A stretch of 64,000 nucleotides of DNA. Source: Lentibacillus amyloliquefaciens (lineage in GTDB: Bacteria > Bacillota > Bacilli > Bacillales > Amphibacillaceae). The DNA lies in contig NZ_CP013862.1 of the NCBI RefSeq assembly GCF_001307805.1, positions 3,472,001 through 3,536,000 of the forward strand, read 5' to 3'. The first letter of the stretch is position 1; every line of letters begins with the position of its first letter. The position numbers and the translations under genes are program-made. Shown here one piece after another: positions 17,895 through 25,489 of the stretch. The notes beneath the pieces were generated by a model, which did not search any database, was not told the DNA's origin, and worked only from the letters and a program-made list of their open reading frames with translations.

Positions 17895-18001
17895 GGAAAT
17901 ACACTCCGCGCACCTTAGGGCGGCTGGTGAGCCTCCTCGTGCTGTCGCACTGCGGGGTCTCACCGATACCTTTGTTCCCGCAGGAGTCGTCGTGTATTTC
18001 C
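17895..18001. repeat. Bacillaceae foldback repeat, part 1
   Basis: GGAAATACAC at 17895-17904 and its exact complement at 17992-18001 bound an element with an internal hairpin (GGTGAG at 17926, CTCACC at 17959, with further pairing inside). Sequence of this kind is widespread between genes in Bacillaceae. It contains TCCCGCAGGAGTC at 17976-17988, whose reverse complement recurs in part 2. Confidence 0.7.
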
Positions 18002-18062
18002 TACGCTGGTTTTGGGCTTTATGATCTCATTATTTTGGGTCTTAACTAAACCTCTCTTGTTA

Positions 18063-18129
18063 ATGTTGATTGGAGTGGAGGGCAGTCGACTCCTGCGGGA
18101 AAGCGACCGCCCGGAACGGAAATCAACAT
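18063..18129. repeat. Bacillaceae foldback repeat, part 2
   Basis: ATGTTGATT at 18063-18071 pairs exactly with AATCAACAT at 18121-18129. The inner sequence includes GACTCCTGCGGGA at 18088-18100, the reverse complement of a segment of part 1, so the two look like halves of one composite repeat. Together they occupy most of the 620-base gene-free stretch after the dioxygenase gene. Confidence 0.65.
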
Positions 18130-18218
18130 GGTACCTACGTCGCAGTCTATATCTATTACGAACATTATAGAGTAATAAAAAATCCATTGTGAGTTAAAAT
18201 CTCAGGTGGATTTCTTTT

Positions 18219-18235
18219 GTTCCGTATAAAAGAAC
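18219..18235. promoter_or_regulatory. IclR operator candidate 4, before the 3-hydroxyacyl-CoA dehydrogenase gene
   Basis: GTTCCGTATAAAAGAAC differs from candidate 2 at only two of 17 positions. It lies 198 bases before the start codon and 40 bases before a perfect cre box, repeating the arrangement upstream of the dioxygenase gene. Confidence 0.6.
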
Positions 18236-18274
18236 ATTCCTATTTATAAATAACAGTTTTTTTCTTAAAATGGA

Positions 18275-18288
18275 TGAAATCGTTATCA
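18275..18288 (+). promoter_or_regulatory. CcpA cre box before the 3-hydroxyacyl-CoA dehydrogenase gene
   Basis: TGAAATCGTTATCA is a perfect match to TGWAANCGNTNWCA and differs from the cre of the dioxygenase gene at one position. Confidence 0.7.
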
Positions 18289-18432
18289 AAATTGATAGAC
18301 TTAAGAAGGTTTTGTTTGTTTCGGAAATCCTTCAGCTATTTTTTTATTATTACTATTTTGAGCAGTGTATGCGATAGAATTGAGAAAAATTCAGATGTTC
18401 CAGTAATCAACAATACACAAAGGAGAATTAAC

Positions 18433-19362
18433 ATGAAAAACATCACAATACTTGGAGCAGGTGTTATGGGGCATGGTGCGGCACAATTATTCGCCCAAGC
18501 AGGAAAGAATGTACGGATTCGGGCTCGGCGCGAAACATCACTGGAAAAAGCACGGGAACTCATTACTAACAGCTTAAAGATAATGGTTGAAAAAGCCATG
18601 CTGAACGATCAGGAAATGGAACAAGCATTAGCCCGTATCACTTACACAACAGACTTGCATGAAGCGATTCAGAATGCTGACTTTATTCTCGAATCAATCC
18701 CGGAAGTGCTTGAGACAAAATTGGAAACATATGAAATTATTGAAAGTGTTGTCTCAGAGGATACGATTATTTCATCCAATACGTCCACTTTTCCATTAAA
18801 AGAATTAACGCAAAACGCCAAGCATCCGGAACGTTTCATCATCACACACTTTTTTAACCCGCCACAGCTTGTACCAATTGTGGAAATTGTTAAAGATGAC
18901 AACACAAATGAAGATACGATCAATGCAACTTATGACATATTGAAAGAAATCGGAAAATCACCGGTCGTTCTAAAAAAAGAGATTACAGGCTTTATCGTCA
19001 ATCGTGTGCAAGTTGCCATGCTTCGTGAAGCGTTTCACTTAATGGAAGAGGGCGTGGCAACTGCAGAAGATATCGATACCGCTATGAAAGGAAGCATGGG
19101 CTTTAAGTGGGCTTTTTGCGGACCGATGGAAAGTCAGGATTTAGCAGGACTGCAAACCACAGAAGCTATGGTCGGCAACATCATGCAAGATTTATCCAAT
19201 ACAAGAGAAGTTCCATCTTTTCTGAAAGAGATGGTCGATAACGATCAGCTCGGCATTCGAACAAATGAAGGGTTTTACAATTATGATGATAACGGTGAAA
19301 ACGCCATTCATACGCGGGATGATCACTTTCTTGATCTCCTGAAATTATTACAGCAACAATAG
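18433..19362 (+). CDS. 3-Hydroxyacyl-CoA dehydrogenase family protein
   Basis: A 309-residue NAD-dependent dehydrogenase. An N-terminal Rossmann fold starts at ITILGAGVMGHGAAQLF, the catalytic region includes THFFNPPQLVPIVEIV with its His, and a C-terminal helical domain follows from about residue 185. The ATG at 18433 follows AAAGGAG; the open frame extends 53 codons upstream, but that extension overlaps the cre box and shows no family similarity. Relatives include 3-hydroxybutyryl-CoA dehydrogenase and the lambda-crystallin/L-gulonate and carnitine dehydrogenases. The FKWAFCGPMESQDLAGL segment resembles the latter group, so the substrate is open. The shared IclR-like site ties it to aromatic catabolism. 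Confidence 0.82.
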   Translation: MKNITILGAGVMGHGAAQLFAQAGKNVRIRARRETSLEKARELITNSLKIMVEKAMLNDQEMEQALARITYTTDLHEAIQNADFILESIPEVLETKLETYEIIESVVSEDTIISSNTSTFPLKELTQNAKHPERFIITHFFNPPQLVPIVEIVKDDNTNEDTINATYDILKEIGKSPVVLKKEITGFIVNRVQVAMLREAFHLMEEGVATAEDIDTAMKGSMGFKWAFCGPMESQDLAGLQTTEAMVGNIMQDLSNTREVPSFLKEMVDNDQLGIRTNEGFYNYDDNGENAIHTRDDHFLDLLKLLQQQ

Positions 19363-19432
19363 GTAAAAAAAGATTTTGTGAAACACGGTTATTCACAGCG
19401 AAAATAAGGTGCACCGAAACAGTCAACAGAAG

Positions 19433-19475
19433 AAAGAAGTGATCATTGCAATGCGTGATGGTCACTTCTTTGTTT
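19433..19475 (+). terminator. Terminator after the 3-hydroxyacyl-CoA dehydrogenase gene
   Basis: Fourteen-base arms AAAGAAGTGATCAT and ATGGTCACTTCTTT pair with one wobble around an 11-base loop and are followed by GTTT, a weak T tail. Confidence 0.65.
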
Positions 19476-19584
19476 GGGGCACGGTTAGTCATTCTTAGAA
19501 TCTATGAAATCTGCTAAAATTCGTGTAATATATATTGCAGCATTTGCGATAGACTTATAGCTGAAGATAAACGAGGGATAAACA

Positions 19585-20934
19585 ATGGCAACAAACATAC
19601 GAAAACCATGGCTGCTCGTTTTGACTGTCGGACTGGGGACCTTGCTTAATCCGTTAAATTCGTCAATGATATCAGTTGCGCTGACGCGGCTGCAGGAGGC
19701 TTTTGCCTTAACGTTCGCAGACGCCTCGTGGCTAATTTCGATATTTTATCTGGCAAGTGCCGCCGGTCAGCCTGTCATGGGTAAGCTGAGCGATATGTTC
19801 GGGCCAAAGCGCTTATTCATGGCAGGTCTCATATTGGTAGCGGGGGCATCTGTCTTAGCGCCATTTTCACCAAATTTCCCGGTGCTTCTGGCATGCCGGG
19901 CGTTGCAGGCAATTGGCAGTTCAACGCTTTTCCCCAGCGGTATGAGTATGGTCCGTTCACATATTACGAAAAAACAAGGAAGAGCACTGGCTGTATTGGC
20001 TGTTTTTTCATCGACTTCAGCAGCTTTTGGCCCTTCTATCGGCGGCTTTCTGATTGCAGCATGGGATTGGCAGTCGATCTTTTTGATTAATTTTCCGTTC
20101 ATTATTCTGTCTTTTCTATTGGCACTGTTTGTATTGCCGAATACTGGCCAGGGAAAATTTAACATTGGGCGAATCGATTTTGTCGGAATCTTGCTGTTCA
20201 TCAGCTTCATTACTGGATTAATTCTGTTTATTCTATCACTGAACGACAATGTTCGTTGGTGGGCGCTCGTGTTGTTTCTGCTGGGAGCGGCCGCTTTTTA
20301 TTGGTATGAACAGAAACAGAATGAGCCGTTCATCGATATGAAAGGACTGACAAAAAATCGCAATGCCCTGTTTGTTTATATTCAGTTTATGACGATCAAT
20401 CTTATCTATTATTGTTATTTTTACGGATTTCCGACATATTTGCAGCAAGTGAGGGGTTACAGTGAAGAGAATACCGGGCTGGTTATGCTGACATTTGCAG
20501 GATTCGGTGTTGTCACAGCGCCGCTTGCCGGGCGACTCATTGACAGATATGGGTCGAAACTGCCGCTTATTATAGGCGCGTCATTTTTATTGAGCGGCAC
20601 AGGACTGCTTCTCACTTATCATGAGGCATCACCGCTTGTATGGCTGATGATCATTATGTCGATTCTTGGCATGAGTCAGGGGTTCAATAATATCTCGACA
20701 CAGACAGCACTTTACGAGAATGTGCAACCGGAAGAAACAGGATCGGCATCGGGTCTCTATCAGACGAGCCGTTATATCGGAGCGATTCTGTCGTCGAGTC
20801 TGCTCGGCCTGACATTTAACGACCATATGGATTTAGCCCATCTGCATTTGGTTGCGCTGATTTGCTTTGCCTTTTGTATCGCTGTGCTATTTTTGGCGAT
20901 CAAACTGCCGGGAAGGGAGAAAGCAAGGGCGTAA
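19585..20934 (+). CDS. MFS transporter (DHA-type exporter)
   Basis: A 449-residue major facilitator with at least 12 hydrophobic helices. The N-terminal NPLNSSMISVAL and the following SWLISIFYLASAAGQPVMGKLSDMFG form the TM1-TM2 region and motif A of drug:proton antiporters. GAGGGA precedes the ATG. It stands alone with its own upstream region. Most relatives export drugs or toxic organics; a link to the adjacent aromatic pathway is possible from position but not shown. It ends at a 21-bp periodic array. Confidence 0.85.
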   Translation: MATNIRKPWLLVLTVGLGTLLNPLNSSMISVALTRLQEAFALTFADASWLISIFYLASAAGQPVMGKLSDMFGPKRLFMAGLILVAGASVLAPFSPNFPVLLACRALQAIGSSTLFPSGMSMVRSHITKKQGRALAVLAVFSSTSAAFGPSIGGFLIAAWDWQSIFLINFPFIILSFLLALFVLPNTGQGKFNIGRIDFVGILLFISFITGLILFILSLNDNVRWWALVLFLLGAAAFYWYEQKQNEPFIDMKGLTKNRNALFVYIQFMTINLIYYCYFYGFPTYLQQVRGYSEENTGLVMLTFAGFGVVTAPLAGRLIDRYGSKLPLIIGASFLLSGTGLLLTYHEASPLVWLMIIMSILGMSQGFNNISTQTALYENVQPEETGSASGLYQTSRYIGAILSSSLLGLTFNDHMDLAHLHLVALICFAFCIAVLFLAIKLPGREKARA

Positions 20935-20970
20935 GGATAAAGTAGGCTTCATTTTAGTAAGGAACTTGTT

Positions 20971-21080
20971 CGAGAACTGCCGAAAGTCGCGCGAGAGTGG
21001 TATCGAATCGAGCGACAAGCGCCCAAAGACGAGCGAGAGCAGCATCAATTCGAGCGAGAGTGCCTGAGCTCATGCGAGAA
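20971..21080. repeat. Six-copy 21-bp periodic array, core CGAGA
   Basis: Cores CGAGA (one CGACA) stand at 20971, 20992, 21013, 21034 and 21055, all 21 bases apart, and at 21075 after a one-base slip. Several copies read GCGAGAG with variable spacers. The minus strand shows a spurious open frame with repeated LAR heptads. The array lies between the convergent MFS and glycerol dehydrogenase genes, the same setting as the array at 10067. Confidence 0.8.
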
Positions 21081-21107
21081 AAGCCCCGAACCCAAGCGCT
21101 ATCACCC

Positions 21108-21154
21108 AAAAAATAAAAAATGCTTGCAGGGAGGTGCTCCCTCTCTGCAAGCAT
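21108..21154 (-). terminator. Terminator of the glycerol dehydrogenase gene
   Basis: ATGCTTGCAG pairs with CTGCAAGCAT around a short purine/pyrimidine inner stem. On the minus strand the hairpin is followed by a long T-rich tract (complement of the A run at 21108-21120), 10 bases after the stop codon. Confidence 0.85.
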
Positions 21155-21163
21155 AGCGCATAT

Positions 21164-22273
21164 CTATTTAGCATGTTTTTCTTTATAGGCTTTTGCATAC
21201 TGATCAGCTGCATAGATAGCGTCAGCTACGTCATCAGCTGTCACATCGAAGGCTTGATGGATCGTCTCGCCTTCAGTTGTTGCGGCTTTTGCCACTTTCA
21301 TAATGTCCTCCCTTGATGCATCTTTCAAATGGATATCTTCCAGTGTGACAGGGAGGCCAAGGCTTGTATACAGCTGGATATAGCGCTCAATTTCTTTCAT
21401 ATCGTGCTTTTCCAATGCAAGCTGGACGAGTGTGCCGAATGCGACTTTCTCGCCGTGAGTCATATGGTGAATGTCACCTTTCAATGCTGTAAAGCCATTG
21501 TGGATGGCGTGCGCTGCACCAAGCCCGCCACTTTCGAAGCCTAAGCCGCTGAGGAGTGTGTTGGCTTCCACAACGGATTCAAGTGCTGGTGTGACGGATT
21601 TGGCTTGAACCGATTCATAAGCAAGGTTGGCATATTGGAAAAGGGTTTCTTCACATTTTTCGGCAATTGCCTGTCCAGCAATTGTTGTGGTGCCGCCTGC
21701 CATCGTGTCACCGCCTGCCTGTATGACGCTGCGGGCTTCAACCCATGTGGCAAGCGCATCAGCAATGCCTGAAGCAAGAAAACGCGGTGGGGCGCCTGCC
21801 ACAATTTTCGTATCAACGACAACTAAGTTAGGATTTTTCTTATAGAAACGGTAGCCTTCAAAAACACCATCATCTGAGTAAACAACGGAAAGAGCGCTTG
21901 TTGGTGCGTCGGTTGATGCGGTTGTTGGCACAATGACTGCAATGCCATTTACTTCGTCGGATACCGCTTTAGCCGTATCAAGTGTTTTACCGCCGCCGAC
22001 CCCAATGACGACAGATGCGCCCGCTTTAGTGACGATATCTGTAATCCGGTTAATTTCCGTTTCGGAAGCTTCGCCGTTGAAAACAATTTCTTCAGCTTCG
22101 AGATTTTTCTGTTTGAGCTTGTCCACAACATCATTTCCGGCAATTTCCCACACGGTTTCGTCTGCTATAACAACAGTCCGCTCGCCGAAATCTTTTACGT
22201 ATTCTCCAATATTTTGAATCGCGTTTTTGCCCTGCACATATTTGGCGGGACTGATAAAAATACGTTCACTCAT
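21164..22273 (-). CDS. gldA: Glycerol dehydrogenase (iron/zinc-containing alcohol dehydrogenase family)
   Basis: A 369-residue dehydrogenase of the dehydroquinate-synthase-like group III fold. It oxidises glycerol to dihydroxyacetone with NAD. The N-terminal half holds the [12 protein letters not shown] nucleotide motif and [17 protein letters not shown], typical of GldA. The C-terminal half holds the metal-ligand pattern with [13 protein letters not shown], the His in AAHAIHNG, and [11 protein letters not shown]. The start at 22273 follows AAAGGGAG; an upstream in-frame ATG-like codon adds eight residues. Length and motifs are complete. It is a single-gene transcript. Related 1-propanol/1,2-diol dehydrogenases remain possible. 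Confidence 0.88.
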   Translation of the reverse strand: MSERIFISPAKYVQGKNAIQNIGEYVKDFGERTVVIADETVWEIAGNDVVDKLKQKNLEAEEIVFNGEASETEINRITDIVTKAGASVVIGVGGGKTLDTAKAVSDEVNGIAVIVPTTASTDAPTSALSVVYSDDGVFEGYRFYKKNPNLVVVDTKIVAGAPPRFLASGIADALATWVEARSVIQAGGDTMAGGTTTIAGQAIAEKCEETLFQYANLAYESVQAKSVTPALESVVEANTLLSGLGFESGGLGAAHAIHNGFTALKGDIHHMTHGEKVAFGTLVQLALEKHDMKEIERYIQLYTSLGLPVTLEDIHLKDASREDIMKVAKAATTEGETIHQAFDVTADDVADAIYAADQYAKAYKEKHAK

Positions 22274-22445
22274 AATGAAACACTCCCTTTTCTTCATTCC
22301 ATATTATGTCTTCCCAATTTTGGCAGGAAAATAACATCAGGCCGCGAGAAAGCAATAAATTGAAATTTTTATGCCATTGTATCGACTGATATCGGGAACA
22401 TCTCATCGATAGCGAATTCGTATTTGAAATTATAAGACAGGATCT

Positions 22446-22472
22446 CCCCTCTGCGCGTGTTAGGCAGAGGGG
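22446..22472. other. Hairpin between glycerol dehydrogenase and GntR genes
   Basis: CCCCTCTGC and GCAGAGGGG form a perfect nine-base stem. There is no good T run on either strand (TATTTTC on plus), so it may be a weak terminator for the GntR gene or a leader structure. The rest of this 287-base gap shows nothing recognisable. Confidence 0.4.
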
Positions 22473-22560
22473 TATTTTCGGAATAGTCTGTTTCAAAAAT
22501 TTTAACTTAAATAAAGTGGGAAGTAGGTTTTACTTTCGCTAAGAGAGAAGGTTTAGCCAC

Positions 22561-23265
22561 TCACTTCGACTCATTCACCATCTCTTCATTATTTCTAATC
22601 ATGTCTTGAACGATGCTGCTCGAATTAAATTTAAGCTTGCCACTGATTAAGTCTAGATAGTATTTATGTGTGGCTAATGTGCGTTCAATGTTTTGAGCGT
22701 TTTTAAAGTGTATCATTTTTGGTTTGATTATTTCATAAATCGTTTTTCCAATTTCAATAACAAAAGGATTATTCGTTGCTTCCAGTACAGCGAAATGGAA
22801 TTCCAGGTCAATATCGACCAGTTCTTCAGGGCTTAATTCAGGATTCATTCTTTCTGTTTGTGTTTGATAGACTTTCTCAATGGGGCGGATATTTTTTTCT
22901 TCTTTGGTGATAATCATGTTCATCAGAAGCACCTCGAAGTGCTGCCTGAATTTAATTAATTCTTCCATGTCATTACTATGCATGATCAAACTGAAGATTA
23001 AAGGGTTTAAAGTAAAATGTGATAAGTTATTCGTTATATACATTCCCTCGCCGCGTTTGATTTGTATGACGCCAATAGCTTCCAGAATTTTTATTGCTTC
23101 CCTCACCGGCGTTCGGCTGACGCCTATTTGCTCCATTAATTCTTTTTCTGTAGGCAATTTATCTCCGGGTTTTAAATTTCCATTTAGAAGGTTATCTTTA
23201 ATAATTTTTACAATTTCAGACGAAATGGTGCCGCTTAAGTTAATTTTTTCAATTGATAAATCCAT
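22561..23265 (-). CDS. GntR-family regulator, FadR subfamily
   Basis: A 234-residue regulator. The winged helix-turn-helix (about residues 8-70, with PTEKELMEQIGVSRTPVREA) is followed by an all-helical FCD effector domain (about 85-220) that typically binds a small carboxylate through a metal. The start at 23265 is chosen because GGAGATGAG lies six bases upstream; longer in-frame starts exist. It is divergent from the six-gene operon beginning at 23715 and very likely its repressor. A hand count of bases 22981-23040 gives 15 G+C in 60, far below the operon it faces, suggesting separate origin. Confidence 0.87.
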   Translation of the reverse strand: MDLSIEKINLSGTISSEIVKIIKDNLLNGNLKPGDKLPTEKELMEQIGVSRTPVREAIKILEAIGVIQIKRGEGMYITNNLSHFTLNPLIFSLIMHSNDMEELIKFRQHFEVLLMNMIITKEEKNIRPIEKVYQTQTERMNPELSPEELVDIDLEFHFAVLEATNNPFVIEIGKTIYEIIKPKMIHFKNAQNIERTLATHKYYLDLISGKLKFNSSSIVQDMIRNNEEMVNESK

Positions 23266-23363
23266 AACGCTCATCTCCATCTTTGTTGGCTTAATTTTCA
23301 GCAATTTTTATTTACAAAGTGTTCTGACTTTGATAGAGTGTATGAAACATATTACATATTACG

Positions 23364-23382
23364 TCATACATAATACGTATGA
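23364..23382. promoter_or_regulatory. Candidate GntR operator
   Basis: TCATAC and GTATGA flank a seven-base spacer as a perfect inverted repeat in the 449-base divergent region. Nearby ATTAC/GTAAT-like AT-rich repeats may be further sites. FadR-subfamily operators are short palindromes of this kind; binding is inferred. Confidence 0.45.
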
Positions 23383-23469
23383 TCTAATAGATTGTAAGTT
23401 TAATATACTATGAATTTTACCATTTGCAAAGTGTGCCGGAAGCTAGAATAAGGTTATTATTCAGGTCGA

Positions 23470-23483
23470 TGTAAACGTTAACA
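23470..23483 (+). promoter_or_regulatory. CcpA cre box before the GntR-linked operon
   Basis: TGTAAACGTTAACA is a perfect and nearly palindromic match to TGWAANCGNTNWCA, 231 bases before the first operon gene. The long leader after it shows no clear gene. Confidence 0.72.
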
Positions 23484-23714
23484 AAAAACAAACAGAACTG
23501 ACGAATTCAAAAAGAAATTTTTTATTGTCTTATTGAGGAGGGGAGGACTTCTGTGATCTGGGGCCCGTCATTAAGGAAAATGCGGTTATACAATAATCCG
23601 CTCTGAAGCGCTATGAGGAAAAGTGAGGAAAACTTCTATAATCGGCAATTCTACAAAACATGTATCAGCAACGTGGCTATGATCTTAAAAAATATAATTG
23701 GAGGGAAAAGAGGC

Positions 23715-24011
23715 ATGAAAGATAACCATTTTAATGAGGATTGGCGGTTTAAGGTAGCCAACCGTGAAGCTATAGTGGGCTGTATTCTGGCTGCTATCAA
23801 TATTCTATGGTGGTTTGGGTTTGCTTATGGTTTGGGTTCTAAACCACCTGAAGAATACACATATGTGTTAGGTTTTCCGGCTTGGTTCTTTTGGAGTTGT
23901 ATAGTCGGTTATGTTGTCATGGTAGTTTTAGTATTCATTGTCGTTAAATTTGTATTGAAAGAGGTTCCCTTGGACGATGAAGTTGAGGATGAAGAGGAGG
24001 ATTCGGCATGA
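23715..24011 (+). CDS. DUF997/YhdT-type small membrane protein, symporter partner
   Basis: A 98-residue protein with two hydrophobic segments (about residues 18-38 and 52-75) and a strongly acidic tail ending in DEVEDEEEDSA. It matches the DUF997 (YhdT) family, which is usually encoded directly before a PanF-like sodium/solute symporter. GGAGGG precedes the ATG. The stop overlaps the start of the symporter gene by four bases (ATGA), implying translational coupling. The biochemical role of these small partners is not established; an assembly or regulatory subunit is likely. Confidence 0.8.
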   Translation: MKDNHFNEDWRFKVANREAIVGCILAAINILWWFGFAYGLGSKPPEEYTYVLGFPAWFFWSCIVGYVVMVVLVFIVVKFVLKEVPLDDEVEDEEEDSA

Positions 24012-25477
24012 ATTGGGGCGTTGTGACACCATTATTAATATTTCTTTTAATCGTTTTTATGATAGGGATTTGGTCAAACCGAAAGATGGCTTCGTCTAAA
24101 TCGTTCCTTAGTGATTATTTCTTAGGCAGCCGTGAATTTGGCGGAATGGTTCTGGCCATGACAATGGTCGCAACCTATGGCAGTGCTTCAAGTTTCCTGG
24201 GAGGACCGGGTGCTGCATACTCCATTGGGTTTGGCTGGGTGCTTTTGGCAATGACACAAGTGGCTACCGGCTATTTTGTTCTACTTGTTCTGGGAAAGAA
24301 ATTTGCGATTGTTACCAGGCGTTATAAAGCTGTCACGCTTATTGATTTTTTGAAGGAGCGATATAAAAGTACACCTGTTGTTTTATTGTCAGCATTAAGT
24401 ATCATTATCTTTTTGTTTTCAGCTATGGCTGCACAGTGGGTTGGCGGTGCATACCTAATTCAATCGTTAACTGGCTTGTCATATACTGCAGCCCTGTTTA
24501 TCTTTACGCTGTCCGTTTTGATCTACGTTATCATTGGCGGCTTCAGGGCAGTTGCGATAACGGATACCATGCAGGGGGTTGTGATGTTTTTAGGGACGTT
24601 CGTGCTGCTTGTAGCCGTTATTATGGCGGGCGGCGGTTTGTCCAACATATTTTCTGACTTGGTCGCCGAAAACCCTAATTTTGTCACACCATATGGACAG
24701 GATGGCCAGCTGTCGGCTGCTTACATATCGTCTTACTGGATTCTTGTTGGGGTTGGTGTCATTGCTTTGCCACAGGTGACAGTCAGGGCAATGTCTTACA
24801 GAAATACGAAATCAATGCACCGGGCTATTATGATAGGTACTGTCGTGGTAGGTTTTATTATGCTTAATATGCATCTAATTGGGGTTTTTGCCAGACCTGT
24901 ATTGCCGGGGATTGAAGTTGCGGATCAGGTAATTCCGCTGATTGCTTTGGATGTGCTGCCATCGTGGTTGGCCGGGATCGTGCTGGCAGCGCCATTAGCT
25001 GCCATGATGTCAACCGTTGACTCGCTACTCTTGCTTGTCAGTTCATCTGTCGTTAAAGACGTTTATATTAACTATTTTAAACCTGAAGCATCATTTAAAC
25101 ACGTTAAGAAGGTAAGTATGGGTGTCACAGCAGTTATTGGGATTGTTGCCTTTCTGTTATCGATCAACCCACCTGAACTGCTTATATTCTTGAATCTATT
25201 TGCCTTTGGCGGATTGGAAGCAGCATTTATATGGCCGATTGTACTGGGATTATATTGGAAGACTGCTAATAAATCCGGCGCCATCGCATCAATGATAACC
25301 GGTATTGTCTCTTATATTGGCATTCATTTTTACAATGAAGCGTATGGTGATCTCTTTGGTGTTCATACAGTTACCGTACCTGTGTTCTTATCGCTGCTGG
25401 CCTTTGTCGTATTCAGTCTTATCTTCAGAGAACCGGCATATGAATTCCCTAAATCTAAATTAAAAAAAGAAGCTTAA
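24008..25477 (+). CDS. Sodium/solute symporter (SSS family, PanF-like)
   Basis: A 489-residue symporter with about 13 transmembrane helices. It contains GSASSFLGGPGAAYSIGFGW in the TM2-3 region, GGFRAVAITDTMQGVVMF in the TM5-6 SSS signature, and LAAPLAAMMSTVDSLLLLVSSSVVKD (split across TM8) with the sodium-site Ser/Thr pattern. It is closest by eye to the pantothenate symporter PanF. The operon context, with a hydrolase and three dehydrogenases, argues for a catabolic substrate, probably an amide, N-acyl amino acid or hydroxy acid, rather than vitamin uptake. It is translationally coupled to the DUF997 gene. Confidence 0.87.
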   Translation: MNWGVVTPLLIFLLIVFMIGIWSNRKMASSKSFLSDYFLGSREFGGMVLAMTMVATYGSASSFLGGPGAAYSIGFGWVLLAMTQVATGYFVLLVLGKKFAIVTRRYKAVTLIDFLKERYKSTPVVLLSALSIIIFLFSAMAAQWVGGAYLIQSLTGLSYTAALFIFTLSVLIYVIIGGFRAVAITDTMQGVVMFLGTFVLLVAVIMAGGGLSNIFSDLVAENPNFVTPYGQDGQLSAAYISSYWILVGVGVIALPQVTVRAMSYRNTKSMHRAIMIGTVVVGFIMLNMHLIGVFARPVLPGIEVADQVIPLIALDVLPSWLAGIVLAAPLAAMMSTVDSLLLLVSSSVVKDVYINYFKPEASFKHVKKVSMGVTAVIGIVAFLLSINPPELLIFLNLFAFGGLEAAFIWPIVLGLYWKTANKSGAIASMITGIVSYIGIHFYNEAYGDLFGVHTVTVPVFLSLLAFVVFSLIFREPAYEFPKSKLKKEA

Positions 25478-25489
25478 GGAGTGTCGATC

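Noticed and set aside
18274..18432. N-terminal extension of the 3-hydroxyacyl-CoA dehydrogenase
   Set aside because: The extra 53 codons overlap the cre box, lack family similarity and have no ribosome site, whereas ATG 18433 has AAAGGAG.
20954..21154. 66-codon minus-strand frame with repeated LAR heptads
   Set aside because: It runs through a 21-bp periodic array and into the terminator hairpin of the glycerol dehydrogenase gene. No ribosome site.
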